A DNA stretch of 64,000 nt from Coccinella septempunctata (Eukaryota; Arthropoda; Insecta; Coleoptera; Coccinellidae), in assembly GCF_907165205.1 (NCBI RefSeq), contig NC_058191.1, positions 11,038,501 to 11,102,500 on the forward strand. The letters are read 5' to 3'. Position 1 is the first letter of the stretch. Each line of letters opens with the position of its first letter. Position numbers and translations under genes: made by a program. A model generated the notes under the pieces. That model saw only the letters and a list, made by a program, of their open reading frames with translations, searched no databases and was not told where the DNA came from. This document shows positions 48,701 to 57,690 of this stretch, piece after piece.

Positions 48701-51700
48701 CACTGCGGAGTATGGATCGTTCAATGCAACAGAAAAAGAGTATTCGCTTCTCAAAGTTATTGAGAGAGATGTCCCTTCAATTAAACTGATAAGCGAATGA
48801 TCTGTCAATCACACTAATCGATTCATACTCCGGAATGATTTTATCCTTTCCCATAGAATGGACTAGTTCAGAAACTCTTGCCAACCTTATATTACTCGAA
48901 AAAACTCTTCTACTGAAAACGTATTTTTTTTATTTTTCGTAACCCTTATCATTAAACAATACTTGGAATATCTTCGGTTATCAAATCCAACTGAAAGAAT
49001 AGAAAATTTATATTGCATTTTTTGTGATATGCTCTGATGACTCCTGAAATTATTTAGAATATTTACTCATGTTTCTTGCGTTACATTTATGGTTTTGTCA
49101 TGATAACCTTTGTAGTTGAAATGCTCGGTAATAGTTCTTCCTTAGGTAAAATAGATTCATTCCTAATGCACTATACTTTCCTTGTAATATGTTGTAACTT
49201 CGTTGTATTATCACAAAACTGACAAACCTACTAAACACCTTAGTAATCAATGTAATCTTTTATAAAACAATAAACGTAATGAAGAAAATACGAGAAAAAA
49301 GACTTGAATAGAGCCAGAACTTATAATATATCCCTTGAATTAGGTCAACGGAAAAGCACAGGTGAATTTAAAAAAAAAGGTTCCAGAATAAACAGGAAAG
49401 TTTTTTCGATTAATATACAAAAGGTTAGCAAGAGTTTCTGAACTCGTAAATTAATGATCGTTCAATGAAGGTGGCTAAAAATTCTACGACGACCGATTGT
49501 GACCGGAAGTTCTACAGATAAACAGCAAAATCGAACTAGACAAAGACGTAAGCAAGTATTTAAATCTTCTCAAACAACTAGAAAACGGTTAGTTCACAAA
49601 TACAATTAGACAGAGTCATACGCATAAACAATACAGGCTAGGCAAAAAGCTACATATACATACTACAAAGGTCAAGTAATGTCAAAGTAAGCAATCAACT
49701 CACCAATCAGATAAGGCTCGAGGGCAATGAACTCGTTGGGGAACACCGGATCTTTGACGTTGACTGGCGGGTACTGGAAAGAACAGATCCACTGCCCTTG
49801 CACCCTCAGAACCCTTCCGGTCACCCTGGCGTAGAATTCGTAGTTTTCCCTACCAAAGAGATCGCTGGTAGCGAACTCCTCGATCAGATGCTTGACAATC
49901 TTAGAGGCTATCTGCGAAATGATAGAAAATACCGGATGAAAAAATATCCGCCAGAAACAGTGAAACCTGCCCAGTATTTCAAGGTCAACGACTATGCATC
50001 GGCATTTTAATATTTAACAGGAATATTCAAACATACATTAAACTAAGTCAAAATTGGAATAAGAATCATAACCAGAGCGGTCGCCCTTCCATGTATTGAA
50101 CTCGCCAAACGATGCAGGACTCTTCGAAAAAACCCAATATCTCCTAGAAAAATTCGATCGAAGAAAAGGTTGCCTTTGTTCGACCCAGTCTGACCGGAAT
50201 TAGAACAAGGGATTGAAACTTTTTTTTCGTCATGTGTCCTCCCTCATTTCTATTGTCAGAGGAGAGTTTTTATTAATTTCTTTACGATATCCACGTAATT
50301 TTTGCAAAAGTCTGATCGTCTTTCTGAGCAGGGTGGCTACCTCCCCAACAATCCCGAATGACGATAGGGCCACATCATTTTGAAGGTTGTGCAATTTAAA
50401 CTATTTATTGTTATTCCTATTGGGATACTGAAATTATGATCATTTGCTTTTAGGCAGAATTTGAATTCTCATTCCGCCACTTTTCCCATTTTGAGATATT
50501 TCTTTCGATATAATTTTAAGGAAAAGAAGTTTTCCCTTTATTTGGTGTACAGTGTGAGAATTGACTACATAAGGAACTACCTCATATTACGAATTCCACA
50601 TCCAATAAATGACAAGTTATCTGGGTCATTCATAATGAAGGATAAAGTGGAAACATGCAGTGGATCACAGGGAGTATTTTTTTCAGGTGGTTCGATGTAG
50701 CTCGGTCGGTGGAGCAAAATCGAAGACCATAAAATACCGAGGGTAATCCGGAATTGGGGAATGAATGAATAACAACGGGGCACGGAGAGAACGAAAGGTT
50801 AAAGGTCGCGGCAGTTGCAAACCTCCGGAGAATTATAGCCTGGATTTCGTCCGGGATTCTGACATATTTCTATAGGAATGATAGTGTGCCATCTTTGGAG
50901 TTTTCGATACTTGTACGTTCGAAGGTTCACATTCAATGTACAGGGTGGTTAATTGTAAATACATCCCCCTTTAATTTTTTTTGTGACTGTGTACAAAAAA
51001 GTTTCGTTAAACATTTGTATGCTTCAAAATGAATTTAGAAATGCCTTTCTCATTTTTTATTATTATTATTCATATTGAGATATCCTTTATACCTAGGTCT
51101 GTATAAAAAGACGTGCGTATTAAGTGGAGTAAGAGCGTCCATATTATTTTGGTATATTTTCATGACAACATATTGGCTTCGAATATAAATAATAAAACTC
51201 TTCTTGATATCATTAAATTACGAGAGTAAGCAAATGCAGTCTGAATTTTTGTATTTACAACCAACAAAACGTCACAGTAATTCTGCAACAGACGTTTTGT
51301 GAGGTGCTTCTAAATAACCTTTATTTTATGAGTCTACCATTCTTTGTAACCAAGATACAGGCTGATAACTAATTTTCGCCATTTTTTCAATTAATTATAA
51401 CTTATGAAGCACCCAATACATTTTTGTGGTATGTATTTGATTCATATCTTCTCTGTCAGGAGTGCCATCGATTAACATAATAAAAAAAGTCTCATTCCAT
51501 TTTGAAATTTGATTCACGAATTTGGAAAGAGCAGAAAAAATAGGTAATATTAAATGTATTTCGAGTTTCCGCATCCAACTTTTTCATTTGTTAGCTCGAG
51601 TCAAATCTAGATGTTTCGAAAATTAGGTGGCACAAAAGTTTAAAAAATTAATTGTTTTGTTTTTATTCTCCTCATTTCTAGAACCCAACCTTATTGAAAA

Positions 51701-53689
51701 ACCAGAGGGCATGACTGAATTTTGGACAAATTTTATAATCAATGATTACATAACTTCCAAGCACCTTGTAAATTGATCAGACCTTATTTGAAAGAAATGA
51801 AAAAGTATAAAAACTGCTCATTTTAGAGGAAACATAGATTAATTCTGAACAAAAATAATGTTGCAACAAATCTACTATAAATTTATTAGTTTAGATTAAG
51901 GGTGTTTCGACTATTTTTCGGTGCAAAACTCTAATGAGAGTCTAATCTTGTTAAAGCTTCATATATATTCAGTTGCTCCTGAAGTCAACGATAGTTGACG
52001 AAATATATGGATCTTCAATACAAATTGACCCTCATTGGAGTTTTACCTGGAAAATAGTGGAATCATCCTTAATCTTAATCAATAATTTTCCAAACGACTT
52101 GTACTCCTTTAACTTTGAATTTTATATAGTATATCTTCCACTTCATTTCTGTTTTTTTATTTTATGTCTGTCTCCAGAATAATCGCTGACCTCGAATTCA
52201 TAGTTGCTAGGTGACATATTAGAAAATAGAATGGCTCCTTTCAACTTACGTTTACTTCAGCCTTGTATGAGAAAGCATTGTACAGCGAAGCGTAAAGAAA
52301 TCGAAAAATATTAGACAAAAATCAAATGTGATGTTCACATTCGTAAAAAAAACTCTGGTGCTACTACAAATTTACGCTTTCTATGAAATGCAAATTTTGC
52401 ATTCACGCAACGTTTCTAAATTATAAGGGAAATTAAGGATATTGTGATTGATTGGAATCCAACTTGAAATAGAGATATCATAGATAGAGGAGCCTCCATT
52501 GAAAGGAGTAATATTTCAGGGACCCAATATAAATTTATGAAAATTATTTCATGGCCAACCGAGTGCTTTTATAAAAGTGAATGGAGTCTATATATCGCTA
52601 TTCTTGCTATAATGGTCCTGCCATGGAGGCTATGAAAGATAACTAAATCAATCGGTATACACAGAATGTAGATTTTTGTGAGTTCGACATATGCAGTTAT
52701 CTTCCATAGCATTTCGGCGTTAAACTGTGAGCATCAGACTCCAGGAGCAGTTGCAGAATAATGTTATGGGAGGGAAGAAATACACGCTGCTTCATTAAGT
52801 CGACAGAGTTTGGTTGAGTTATGCGGTACTGACTCGATGTCAGCACGTTCTCTATGGTGTACTCAGAATGTAGATTTCTGCCAGTCCGATTGATTTAAGA
52901 GAGGTATTATAAGGGTAAATCAGCAATTTTTCATATCTTTAGAAACCAATAGCCTAACAATTCGCGTATTTTTTATTGGAAAATATCTGAAGACCCTTGA
53001 TAAATAGGTCATAATTTCCATAATAACAATGTATTTGCGGTAGCACTCTATATTCATTTGACAGAGATCTACACACAACAAGAATGGTCTAGGTTTAGTT
53101 GATTTGAAGGAAAAATCAGGTGTTAGTCTCCTCTAAATATATTATCTCTATGAATAGTTGAACCCAGTTGCAAAGTTTAATATAAAATTCGAATCTCATG
53201 ACATAGTTGACGAGATTTGAAAATTCAACGTCACTTCCTAAGCTAATATAGAGTATGATACGAGTAGAGAAAGATTGTGCTTTTCATTTTCACGCTTGGT
53301 TTGGTTCAACCATGAACATAGAGCATGAATTGAGCTAAATGCCCGAATAAACATGAGCGAGATGTTTGAAGAGAATGGAAAAATTAAACAGTTGTCTATG
53401 GACGTACATTCGCTTCTTCTTTTTCTAGTGTACGTCAATTTTGGACTCGTACATCTCTATGCCTATGGTTTCGACCAACAGACTAACCTTAAACTTCATG
53501 ACGTCCTCCATCTTGGCCACTCGGCCGTCGTGAACGCAAGAATGAAAAAAGCTAGGCGCAACGCTCACTCCCAATGCCTCGCTGGTCATCCCTGTGCAGT
53601 GTTTCTCGCTGTTCGAAGCTATCACACGGAATGTACCGAACAGGAGGACGAGTATATGCTGAGTGTACACTGGCAACGACGTCAATATC
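33581..53689 (-). CDS. RhoGAP-domain-like protein (3' six exons, partial gene)
   Basis: Exons in transcript order are 53689-53488, 49911-49704, 43477-43403, 42628-42591, 37289-36977 and 33792-33581. All have AG/GT borders and phases that match throughout, giving 348 residues plus a split first codon. The first exon (LLFGTFRVIASNSEKHCTG, MTSEALGVSVAPSFFHSC, DGRVAKMEDVMKFK) resembles the C-terminal helices of a RhoGAP domain, which switches off Rho-family GTPases. It continues as KIVKHLIEEFATSDLFG and GRENYEFYARVTGRVL, then EPYLIGGHLSLGSDTWLRC. A serine-rich linker, KMTLDELKEVNKYAESTKSL, a cysteine patch (DCCSCGG) and an RS-rich basic tail (SIRRSNSRDKRS) ending FETFLL follow. The arginine-finger half of the domain and the N-terminus must lie at higher coordinates or beyond 64000. 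The orthologue was not identified; the RhoGAP call rests on remembered family patterns. Confidence 0.7.
33793..36134. other. Intron of RhoGAP-like gene
   Basis: AT-rich. A lone TACAGGGTGAGTATTGG at 34753 looks like a MITE end without a partner. A hammerhead-family fragment is at 35707-35830. I see nothing else. Confidence 0.45.
35707..35757 (-). ncRNA. Hammerhead-like motif, cleavage-site region mutated
   Basis: The minus strand reads CTCAC, CTGAAGA, TGCTATTTTGTTAGC and GAAACACATAATC. CUGANGA, a helix II (GCTA/TAGC) and GAAAC are kept, but GTC is replaced by ATC and helix III is unclear. The adjoining spacer (TCATCGAGTATCGGACACATT) belongs to the same repeat family as the 16-17 kb cluster. 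Probably inactive. Confidence 0.45.
36135..36796. mobile_element. About 660-bp MITE, GAGTGAGTCTTTGACTCG termini
   Basis: The left end AGTGAGTCTTTGACTCGTAC and CAAATATTTCAACAGTAGA are mirrored at the right as TCTTGAGGTC-containing and GTACGAGTCAAAGACTCACC sequence ending CCCTGTA at 36796. The same family occurs at 9753-10780, where it is interrupted. It is non-coding and sits in the last intron of the RhoGAP-like gene, ending about 180 bases before an exon border. Confidence 0.8.
36977..37289 (-). CDS. RhoGAP-like gene, 313-bp exon
   Basis: The acceptor is GTTTTGTAG and the donor ATAG/GTAAAT. It encodes AGNNTSHSSSGSHSSRTSQ, MTLDELKEVNKYAESTK, LPQVHERQTERMKTRS, the cysteine patch VDCCSCGG, and MLLEDIDVKTLTNALMRR. 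It is clearly richer in GC than the flanking introns. Confidence 0.75.
37517..37746. mobile_element. 230-bp MITE, TAGTTGGGGAGCC termini
   Basis: The left end is TAGTTGGGGAGCC and the right end its inverse GGCTCCCCAACTA. Further in, CGGGATTTACTCGAGCGT is also mirrored. It has no coding capacity and is GC-richer than the surrounding intron. Confidence 0.8.
37747..38332. other. Intron sequence, nothing recognised
   Basis: No exon, terminal repeat or RNA motif can be supported here. Confidence 0.4.
38333..38620. mobile_element. 288-bp palindromic element rich in GGTTATTG units
   Basis: The left end ATCGATTTCAAGCGAATAACC is an exact inverse of the right end GGTTATTCGCTTGAAATCGAT (21 bp each). 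Both halves of the interior carry many short GGTTAT/TGGTTATTG and ATAACCAG units, inverted between halves. No target duplication is obvious. Confidence 0.75.
39000..40475 (+). pseudogene. Decayed RNase H-bearing non-LTR retrotransposon, RT to 3' end
   Basis: GYPHGGGLSPLLRNFVLKG then LVAYAEDLVLLIKCK are reverse-transcriptase motifs in one frame near 39085-39200 (usual CPQGGVLSPLLW and YADDLVLL; the catalytic YADD is YAED here). Further on, TDGSVLTAGTGKG and VCCDSQGILKFL are RNase H motifs, and GFPGNEKADILAKRRA is its end (usual GN.KAD.LA). CSLCRWCRSSDEIVEY is the terminal cysteine motif. Many stops and shifts lie between. The upstream endonuclease part is not seen. Confidence 0.8.
40476..42590. 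other. Intron sequence with one old repeat
   Basis: 40488-40733 is open on the plus strand for 81 codons but has no recognisable product. Positions 41125-41400 match 4287-4560. I see nothing else. Confidence 0.4.
41125..41400. repeat. Old dispersed repeat, second copy of that at 4.3 kb
   Basis: Blocks GTTGGTAAT, TGTTGCGGAATTCAAG, TTGGTATCCTGAAATAAACA, CATATCAATTTCGAATGCTG and CAAATACTTTTCTAGGTTAT correspond in order to the copy in gol intron 2. Confidence 0.5.
42591..42628 (-). CDS. RhoGAP-like gene, 38-bp micro-exon
   Basis: The acceptor is GAAAATAG and the donor GTAAGT. Two bases complete a glutamate codon, followed by VSGILTMNNTDY, ending in phase 0. It exactly bridges the phase-1 end of the 75-bp exon and the phase-0 start of the 313-bp exon, which cannot be joined directly without a stop. 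Confidence 0.6.
42629..43402. other. Intron sequence, nothing recognised
   Basis: Short AT-rich intron between two exons, without recognisable repeats. Confidence 0.45.
43403..43477 (-). CDS. RhoGAP-like gene, 75-bp exon
   Basis: The acceptor is a long T tract then GAAG, and the donor GTAACA. Together with the preceding exon's last base it encodes GHLSLGSDTWLRCDLELSQ and TDYSLE, phase 1 in and phase 1 out. Confidence 0.65.
43478..49703. other. 6.2-kb intron, one old repeat
   Basis: AT-rich throughout. Positions 43870-44420 belong to the 8.2-kb dispersed family. No exon, RNA gene or paired terminal repeat was recognised in the rest. Confidence 0.4.
43870..44420. repeat. Old dispersed repeat, fuller copy
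   Basis: TTTTTATTATAGAGACGAA, GGGGTGATTGATGTTTTTG, AAATGTATGTCACTGACCTT and GGGTATATCCATTTC correspond in order to 8270-8620. The copies differ by many substitutions and gaps. Confidence 0.5.
49704..49911 (-). CDS. RhoGAP-like gene, 208-bp exon
   Basis: The acceptor is ATTTCGCAG and the donor GTGAGT. It encodes IASKIVKHLIEEFATSDLFG, RENYEFYARVTGRVLRVQG, QWICSFQYPPVNVKDP and FIALEPYLIG, ending in phase 1. It is clearly GC-richer than the flanks. The start continues the last helix of the GAP domain. Confidence 0.8.
49912..53487. other. 3.6-kb intron, no complete element recognised
   Basis: A tRNA-like box A lies at about 50696-50715 without a box B. A TACAGGGTGGTTAATTG at 50939 resembles a MITE end with no partner. 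Two short similar stretches (CAGAATGTAGATTT) lie at about 52663 and 52864. I see nothing else. Confidence 0.4.
53488..53689 (-). CDS. RhoGAP-like gene, first visible exon (C-terminal half of GAP domain)
   Basis: The acceptor is TTTGTGTTGCAG and the donor GTTAGT. One base closes a split codon, then LTSLPVYTQHILVLLFGTF, RVIASNSEKHCTGMTSEAL, GVSVAPSFFHSCVHDG and MEDVMKFK. The spacing of LL..LF..IA.NSE...MT...L.V..AP matches the RhoGAP fold. Earlier exons were not found with confidence. Confidence 0.75.
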
Positions 53690-54477
53690 CTGCAACACAA
53701 AAGGGTATTGAAAATTAAAATCATCAAAATTTTACTCATGGAAGTTACTGATGTCAGTTTCAAAATGATCCGTATCGATTTGTTTTCAATCGATAATTCA
53801 GTTTTGCGCATCAAACTATTATTTTCCTTGAAAGATGCACAATACCTTCATTTCGATATTTTCAGCAATGAGAATGTATTTGTGATTTATTTTTTCCAAG
53901 GACCAGATCGTTGATCGCACCATCAACGTTTTGTGTAAAACCTGTTTAGAGTAGGGATTCACTGGCCAAACAAAACTAAGAAGGAAGTAGGACAGCTGAA
54001 AAATTGCCAAAGTTTGACTTTGGTGATGTTGGAATTTCACCCCGAGATGCAAAGCATTATCCTTCGCCTGTGTGCCACTGGCACAGAGTACTTCTCTCAA
54101 TCTCTTCTTGCTCTGCAGAGCTTGAATGTAGTACAGTTTTTGGCGAAGAAATTGGGAATAGTAAAGGCCCTACAGAGTTTTTATATTATGCTGGGAGGAT
54201 TGTCATTTCAACACCTCGGGATGTCTATGACTCTTTCCGCATACAATGCGTTGCTATGGAAATATCTTGTATTTTATGAAATCGCCTATTTTCCTTCAAA
54301 TTGTAGCAATAACTTCGACATTTCTTCTCCAGTGGTATAAAGCCACCATCCTGTCTTCAAGCAACTGGCACAGGGTATTTTTTTTCAAGCTCTCCTTGTT
54401 GTACACGGTGGGAAATTTATGTAATTAAGTTTTTCTCGTTAAAGTCGTCTTGTTTCGGAAACAATAGCAGAGGTTAA
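53690..54477. other. Presumed intron, uncertain open frame
   Basis: An open frame on the plus strand at 54014-54340 (108 codons) and a related half-copy near 54360 (ACTGGCACAGRGTA) suggest a decayed repeat. No gene can be supported. Confidence 0.3.
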
Positions 54478-54566
54478 GGCCCAGTTGTACAGTTCAAATT
54501 CAAGCTGAGTTTAAATTTGAACCCAGCTCAACTTTGACAGGTTGAACTCTTCTCGAGTTTGAACTG

Positions 54567-55720
54567 TACAGGGTGGGCAAAATTGGAGATACCTGAACTA
54601 CAACTTTTTTACCCAACGAGATAGAGGAAAATGACTCTGCCATTCATGTCGTCTTTTTGCGACAAACTAATAATGCCATCAACTGCATTCCTCTATCTTC
54701 TTTTTTTTTCGAGTTATAGGCCGAAATTGTAATTTGGGCCATCTCAACTTTGGTCATTATCTCCGTTCCTGTTTGTGCTAGGATGTTGAAATGAAAACAT
54801 TATACAGTAACTTTTTTGATAGCAATCTAGTGGCGTACTATGATTTTTTGCAACAGTTATATTTGCTGAGCTATAACATAAAGTTGTGTTTTTTCTTTTG
54901 GAAACAGTCGTTTGAAATAAGCTAGAAAGAATCGCCTTTTTTTCCTTATTCAGAAATATATCATACATCGAACTCAGATTCGTTCAGATTTTATAAAAAA
55001 TATAGTTTGTATGTGATTTTAAATGATTGAGTATTAAGTAGGCTGAATCACAGAATAATATGTCTCTACGCCTTCTTTAATCATTATTTTGCGTTTGAAT
55101 ACTTGATTCAATCCTCCATGGTTTGATCTCGGTTTAGAACAACTGTCAGTTATTACTTATTAGAATTCGAAGTCATTATTGGCGACATTATGGAAATATT
55201 CGAAAATTACGAGCAATATGATAATTTAAAATGTTTTATTATATTATACATCATGTTATATCATCTTGGTTGTTTTTTTTTTCATATTTAATATAACGTG
55301 CCTTTCTGAAAGAACCAAACATAGCAAACTTATCTGCCAACTGTTTGAAATACCTAACATTCGGTTTATTACGTTCGGGGTAAAGATGGAAATATGCATC
55401 ACTTGCTGCCATATTATTCTCATGCGCCAAAATAAAACATTTTAACATGTCTTATTTGACCAAAGTTGAAATCGCCCAAATTTCAATTTTGGCCTATAAC
55501 TCGAAAACAAAAGAAGATAGAGGCATACAGTTGATGGCATTATTAGTTTCTCGAAAAAAAAAAACATGAATGGCACAAAATTAGTGCAAGAATTTACGCA
55601 GGAGCAAATCGTTTATTTCATTTTTAATTGATTTTGTTTCAGAGATTGGGAGTGAAAACCCTAAAAAGTTTATTAAAAAATAGTTGTAGTTCAGGTACCA
55701 CCAATTTTGCCCACCCTGTA
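54567..55720. mobile_element. 1154-bp MITE, TACAGGGTGGGCAAAATTGG termini
   Basis: The left arm begins TACAGGGTGGGCAAAATTGG and the right arm ends with the inverse CCAATTTTGCCCACCCTGTA. Both carry AGTTGTAGTTCAGGTA and CAACTGYATKCCTCTATCTTC-like blocks. In the right arm about 105 bp at 55573-55680 are replaced by a piece of the foldback family of 13795-14182. The target is TA inside another MITE. It is a complete relative of the truncated element at 2300. Confidence 0.85.
55573..55680. repeat. Fragment of the 13.8-kb foldback family inside a MITE arm
   Basis: ATTAGTGCAAGAATTTACGC, GGAGCAAATCGTT, AATTGATTTTGTTTCAGAGA and GGGAGTGAAAACCCT match the right arm of 13795-14182. It replaces the expected arm sequence instead of simply adding to it, and carries no ribozyme core. 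Confidence 0.75.
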
Positions 55721-55899
55721 CAACCGAGCCAAAGTGTAAACTGCATCGAGAAATACTCTGTAATGAAAATGATCATAAGCATTGGCGTGCATATGTGATG
55801 TGTGATTTGAAAAAAACTTAATTTCATTTGAAATTTTCCACAGTTCTGTGACCATTAGATTTTGAAATAATCTTGGGGCTCTCTGTCGATTGACAATAA

Positions 55900-55994
55900 T
55901 TTTTCGACACATGAATATTCAGCGTCGTCCATTCTTTTCCGTGCGTTCCTACAAAAGTAAACCACTCGTGCCCCAGCTGGACGACCTGCACCGC
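55900..55994 (-). CDS. Weak candidate exon
   Basis: After an acceptor-like GCGGTGCAG the minus strand is open and GC-richer: VVQLGHEWFTFVGTHGKEW then TTLNIHVSKNYC. It lies on the strand of, and upstream of, the RhoGAP-like gene. No phase-compatible donor to the exon at 53689 could be shown. Confidence 0.2.
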
Positions 55995-56042
55995 ATAATT
56001 AACCGTCAATTAGTTCAATAATAATAATAACGACCAACACAG

Positions 56043-56100
56043 GCCGGCGAATTCAGAGCGGAAAAATTATGGACCATCAAACGGTACGAAATGTATGACG
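56043..56100 (+). CDS. Weak candidate exon on the plus strand
   Basis: Between ACACAG and a strong donor G/GTGAGT the plus strand is open: AGEFRAEKLWTIKRYEMYD. The composition is less AT-rich than the surroundings. The upstream tract is poor in pyrimidines, so the acceptor is doubtful. It could be a first exon or an artefact. Confidence 0.2.
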
Positions 56101-56429
56101 GTGAGTACTTAAAGGTTCCGCGATTTGGAACGCGTCGTTAGCTTTCGACTTTTTCTATGTCGCGGGTCAACGATCAGATGCAACTAGTTGAACTAGGGCG
56201 ACAACGGAGCGAATTATTGACAAATAGATCTCTACGGTTATTGTCGATCGAAATTTGGAAACTTTGAACATAAATGGTCCGTGACCGAGAGGGGACACGA
56301 AAGTTCGTCAAATATTTCCGACAATCCTATAGCTTTGTTCATTATTTCAACTAGAAAACCTTTTTGTTTTATATTTCGAAGAATTCTATGTATATTATTG
56401 GTATATAATGTTACCGCCAATGTGTATAA

Positions 56430-57690
56430 TTCCGACATTCTATTCTATACAATGCCTAGGCAATGTATAGAATGCCTGGGTCTTCTAGGCAATGTATGAA
56501 ATAATACGAATACGTTTGTCCATTTCATACTTTACCTAGGCATTGTATACAATTAGTAGGTATTATATAGAATGCCTGCTGATCTGCCGGGAATGTGTGA
56601 AATGAAATGATTCAGGTGTGAATTCATTATCTTATCAGAATGGGTATTACAGGGTGGGCACAATTCGTTGTCTACTGAGGAGATCTCGAGAACTAGGTAT
56701 AAGAGCTAGAACAAAAACGGATAATACATTTCCTAGCCCTTTTTCAGAGAAACAAAAAATGGTGAAAACCGTAGCCTCCTACTATTCTTCGTTTTTGAAT
56801 TATTAGCAAAAAATTAGATTTTGACGATTTAGAAAAGTTCTCATAACTTTTTTGTCTTCGAACTTACAGATCTGCAACTCGAACCTTCTTAGGCACTTTC
56901 AAACGTAGAATTTACAGACAAAAGATTTTTTCCAATTCATAAATAACAAATTCAATAAAAAAGGTTTGCATTTAAAAAAACGAAAGCCCGCCTAATGATT
57001 CGAAATGAAAAATTATTTTGAGCCCGTCTTTTGATTCTGCATAAAAAAGTGTCTGTAGAAGGTTTAAGTTTCAGATCTGCAACTTCAAAGATAAAAAAGT
57101 TATGGGAACTTTTCGAAATCGTCAAAATCTCCTTTTTTGCTAATAACTCAAAAACGGAGAATCGTATTCTCTGGAAAATAGCTCGGTTCTCGAGATCCTC
57201 TCAGTAGACAACGAATTTTCCCCACCCTGTACTATTTATTATGTTTTCTTATACGTATGTAATTGATATTATTTTATGATTGAAAAAAAAATTTTTTTAA
57301 TTTCCTCTTTTGATAGAGCTTTGAAGAAAGAGATATATCTGAAAAGCCATTCTGAACAAAAATTACTAAGTTTTCAGATCCTAGATGATATTTTCACCTA
57401 ATACTGACTGCTGACCCGATCAATATCATTCCTAGATGATATGTTTAATATTTACTTTTTATTTAAAATTAACATCAGAGACACTCGTTGATCGGCCGCC
57501 AATTCAATGAATTCGCAACGAACGAATGCGCTTCTTAAATTGTCAACATCTTCCCTCATCAATGAGACCTAACACATAGGCAATATATGGAATGAATAAT
57601 ATCTCATACATTGCCTGACTTTTTCAGGCATTCTATAATTGTATAGAAATTCTATACAATGCCTAGGCCAATGCATTGTATAGAATTACT
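56430..57690. repeat. Palindromic CTAGGCATTGTATAG family, split by a MITE
   Basis: Units of TTCTATACAATGCCTAGGC and GGCAATGTATAGAATGCCT repeat in both orientations at 56436-56575 and again at 57575-57690. Between the two blocks lies the complete MITE at 56648-57231. Each unit is itself a near-palindrome centred on CCTAGG, so the region can form several hairpins. Confidence 0.6.
56648..57231. mobile_element. 584-bp MITE, TACAGGGTGGGCACAATTCG termini
   Basis: The left end TACAGGGTGGGCACAATTCG, then TTGTCTACTGAGGAGATCTC, is mirrored at the right as GAGATCCTCTCAGTAGACAA and CCCCACCCTGTA. The interior is inverted too (AAAGTTCTCATAACTTTTTT with AAAAAGTTATGGGAACTTTT). TA borders are present and it is non-coding. 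Confidence 0.85.

Larger units (their letters stand above)
54478..55730. mobile_element. Small MITE (GGCCCAGTTGTACAG termini) split by a larger one
   Basis: The left end GGCCCAGTTGTACAGTTCAA is at 54478. The right end is divided: GAGTTTGAACTG just before 54567 and CAACCGAGCC at 55721-55730. Removing 54567-55720 and one TA restores an inverted end matching the left one. The small element is about 100 bp. Confidence 0.7.

Noticed and set aside
50696..50760. tRNA-like stretch with GTAGCTCGGTCGGTGGAGCA
   Set aside because: It resembles a box A, but there is no box B (GGTTCGAATCC-like) at the right distance and no cloverleaf, so at most it is a tRNA-derived relic.
54014..54340. 108-codon plus-strand frame
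   Set aside because: No recognised product, no splice signals of quality, and part of it recurs in broken form just downstream, so it is probably a repeat relic.
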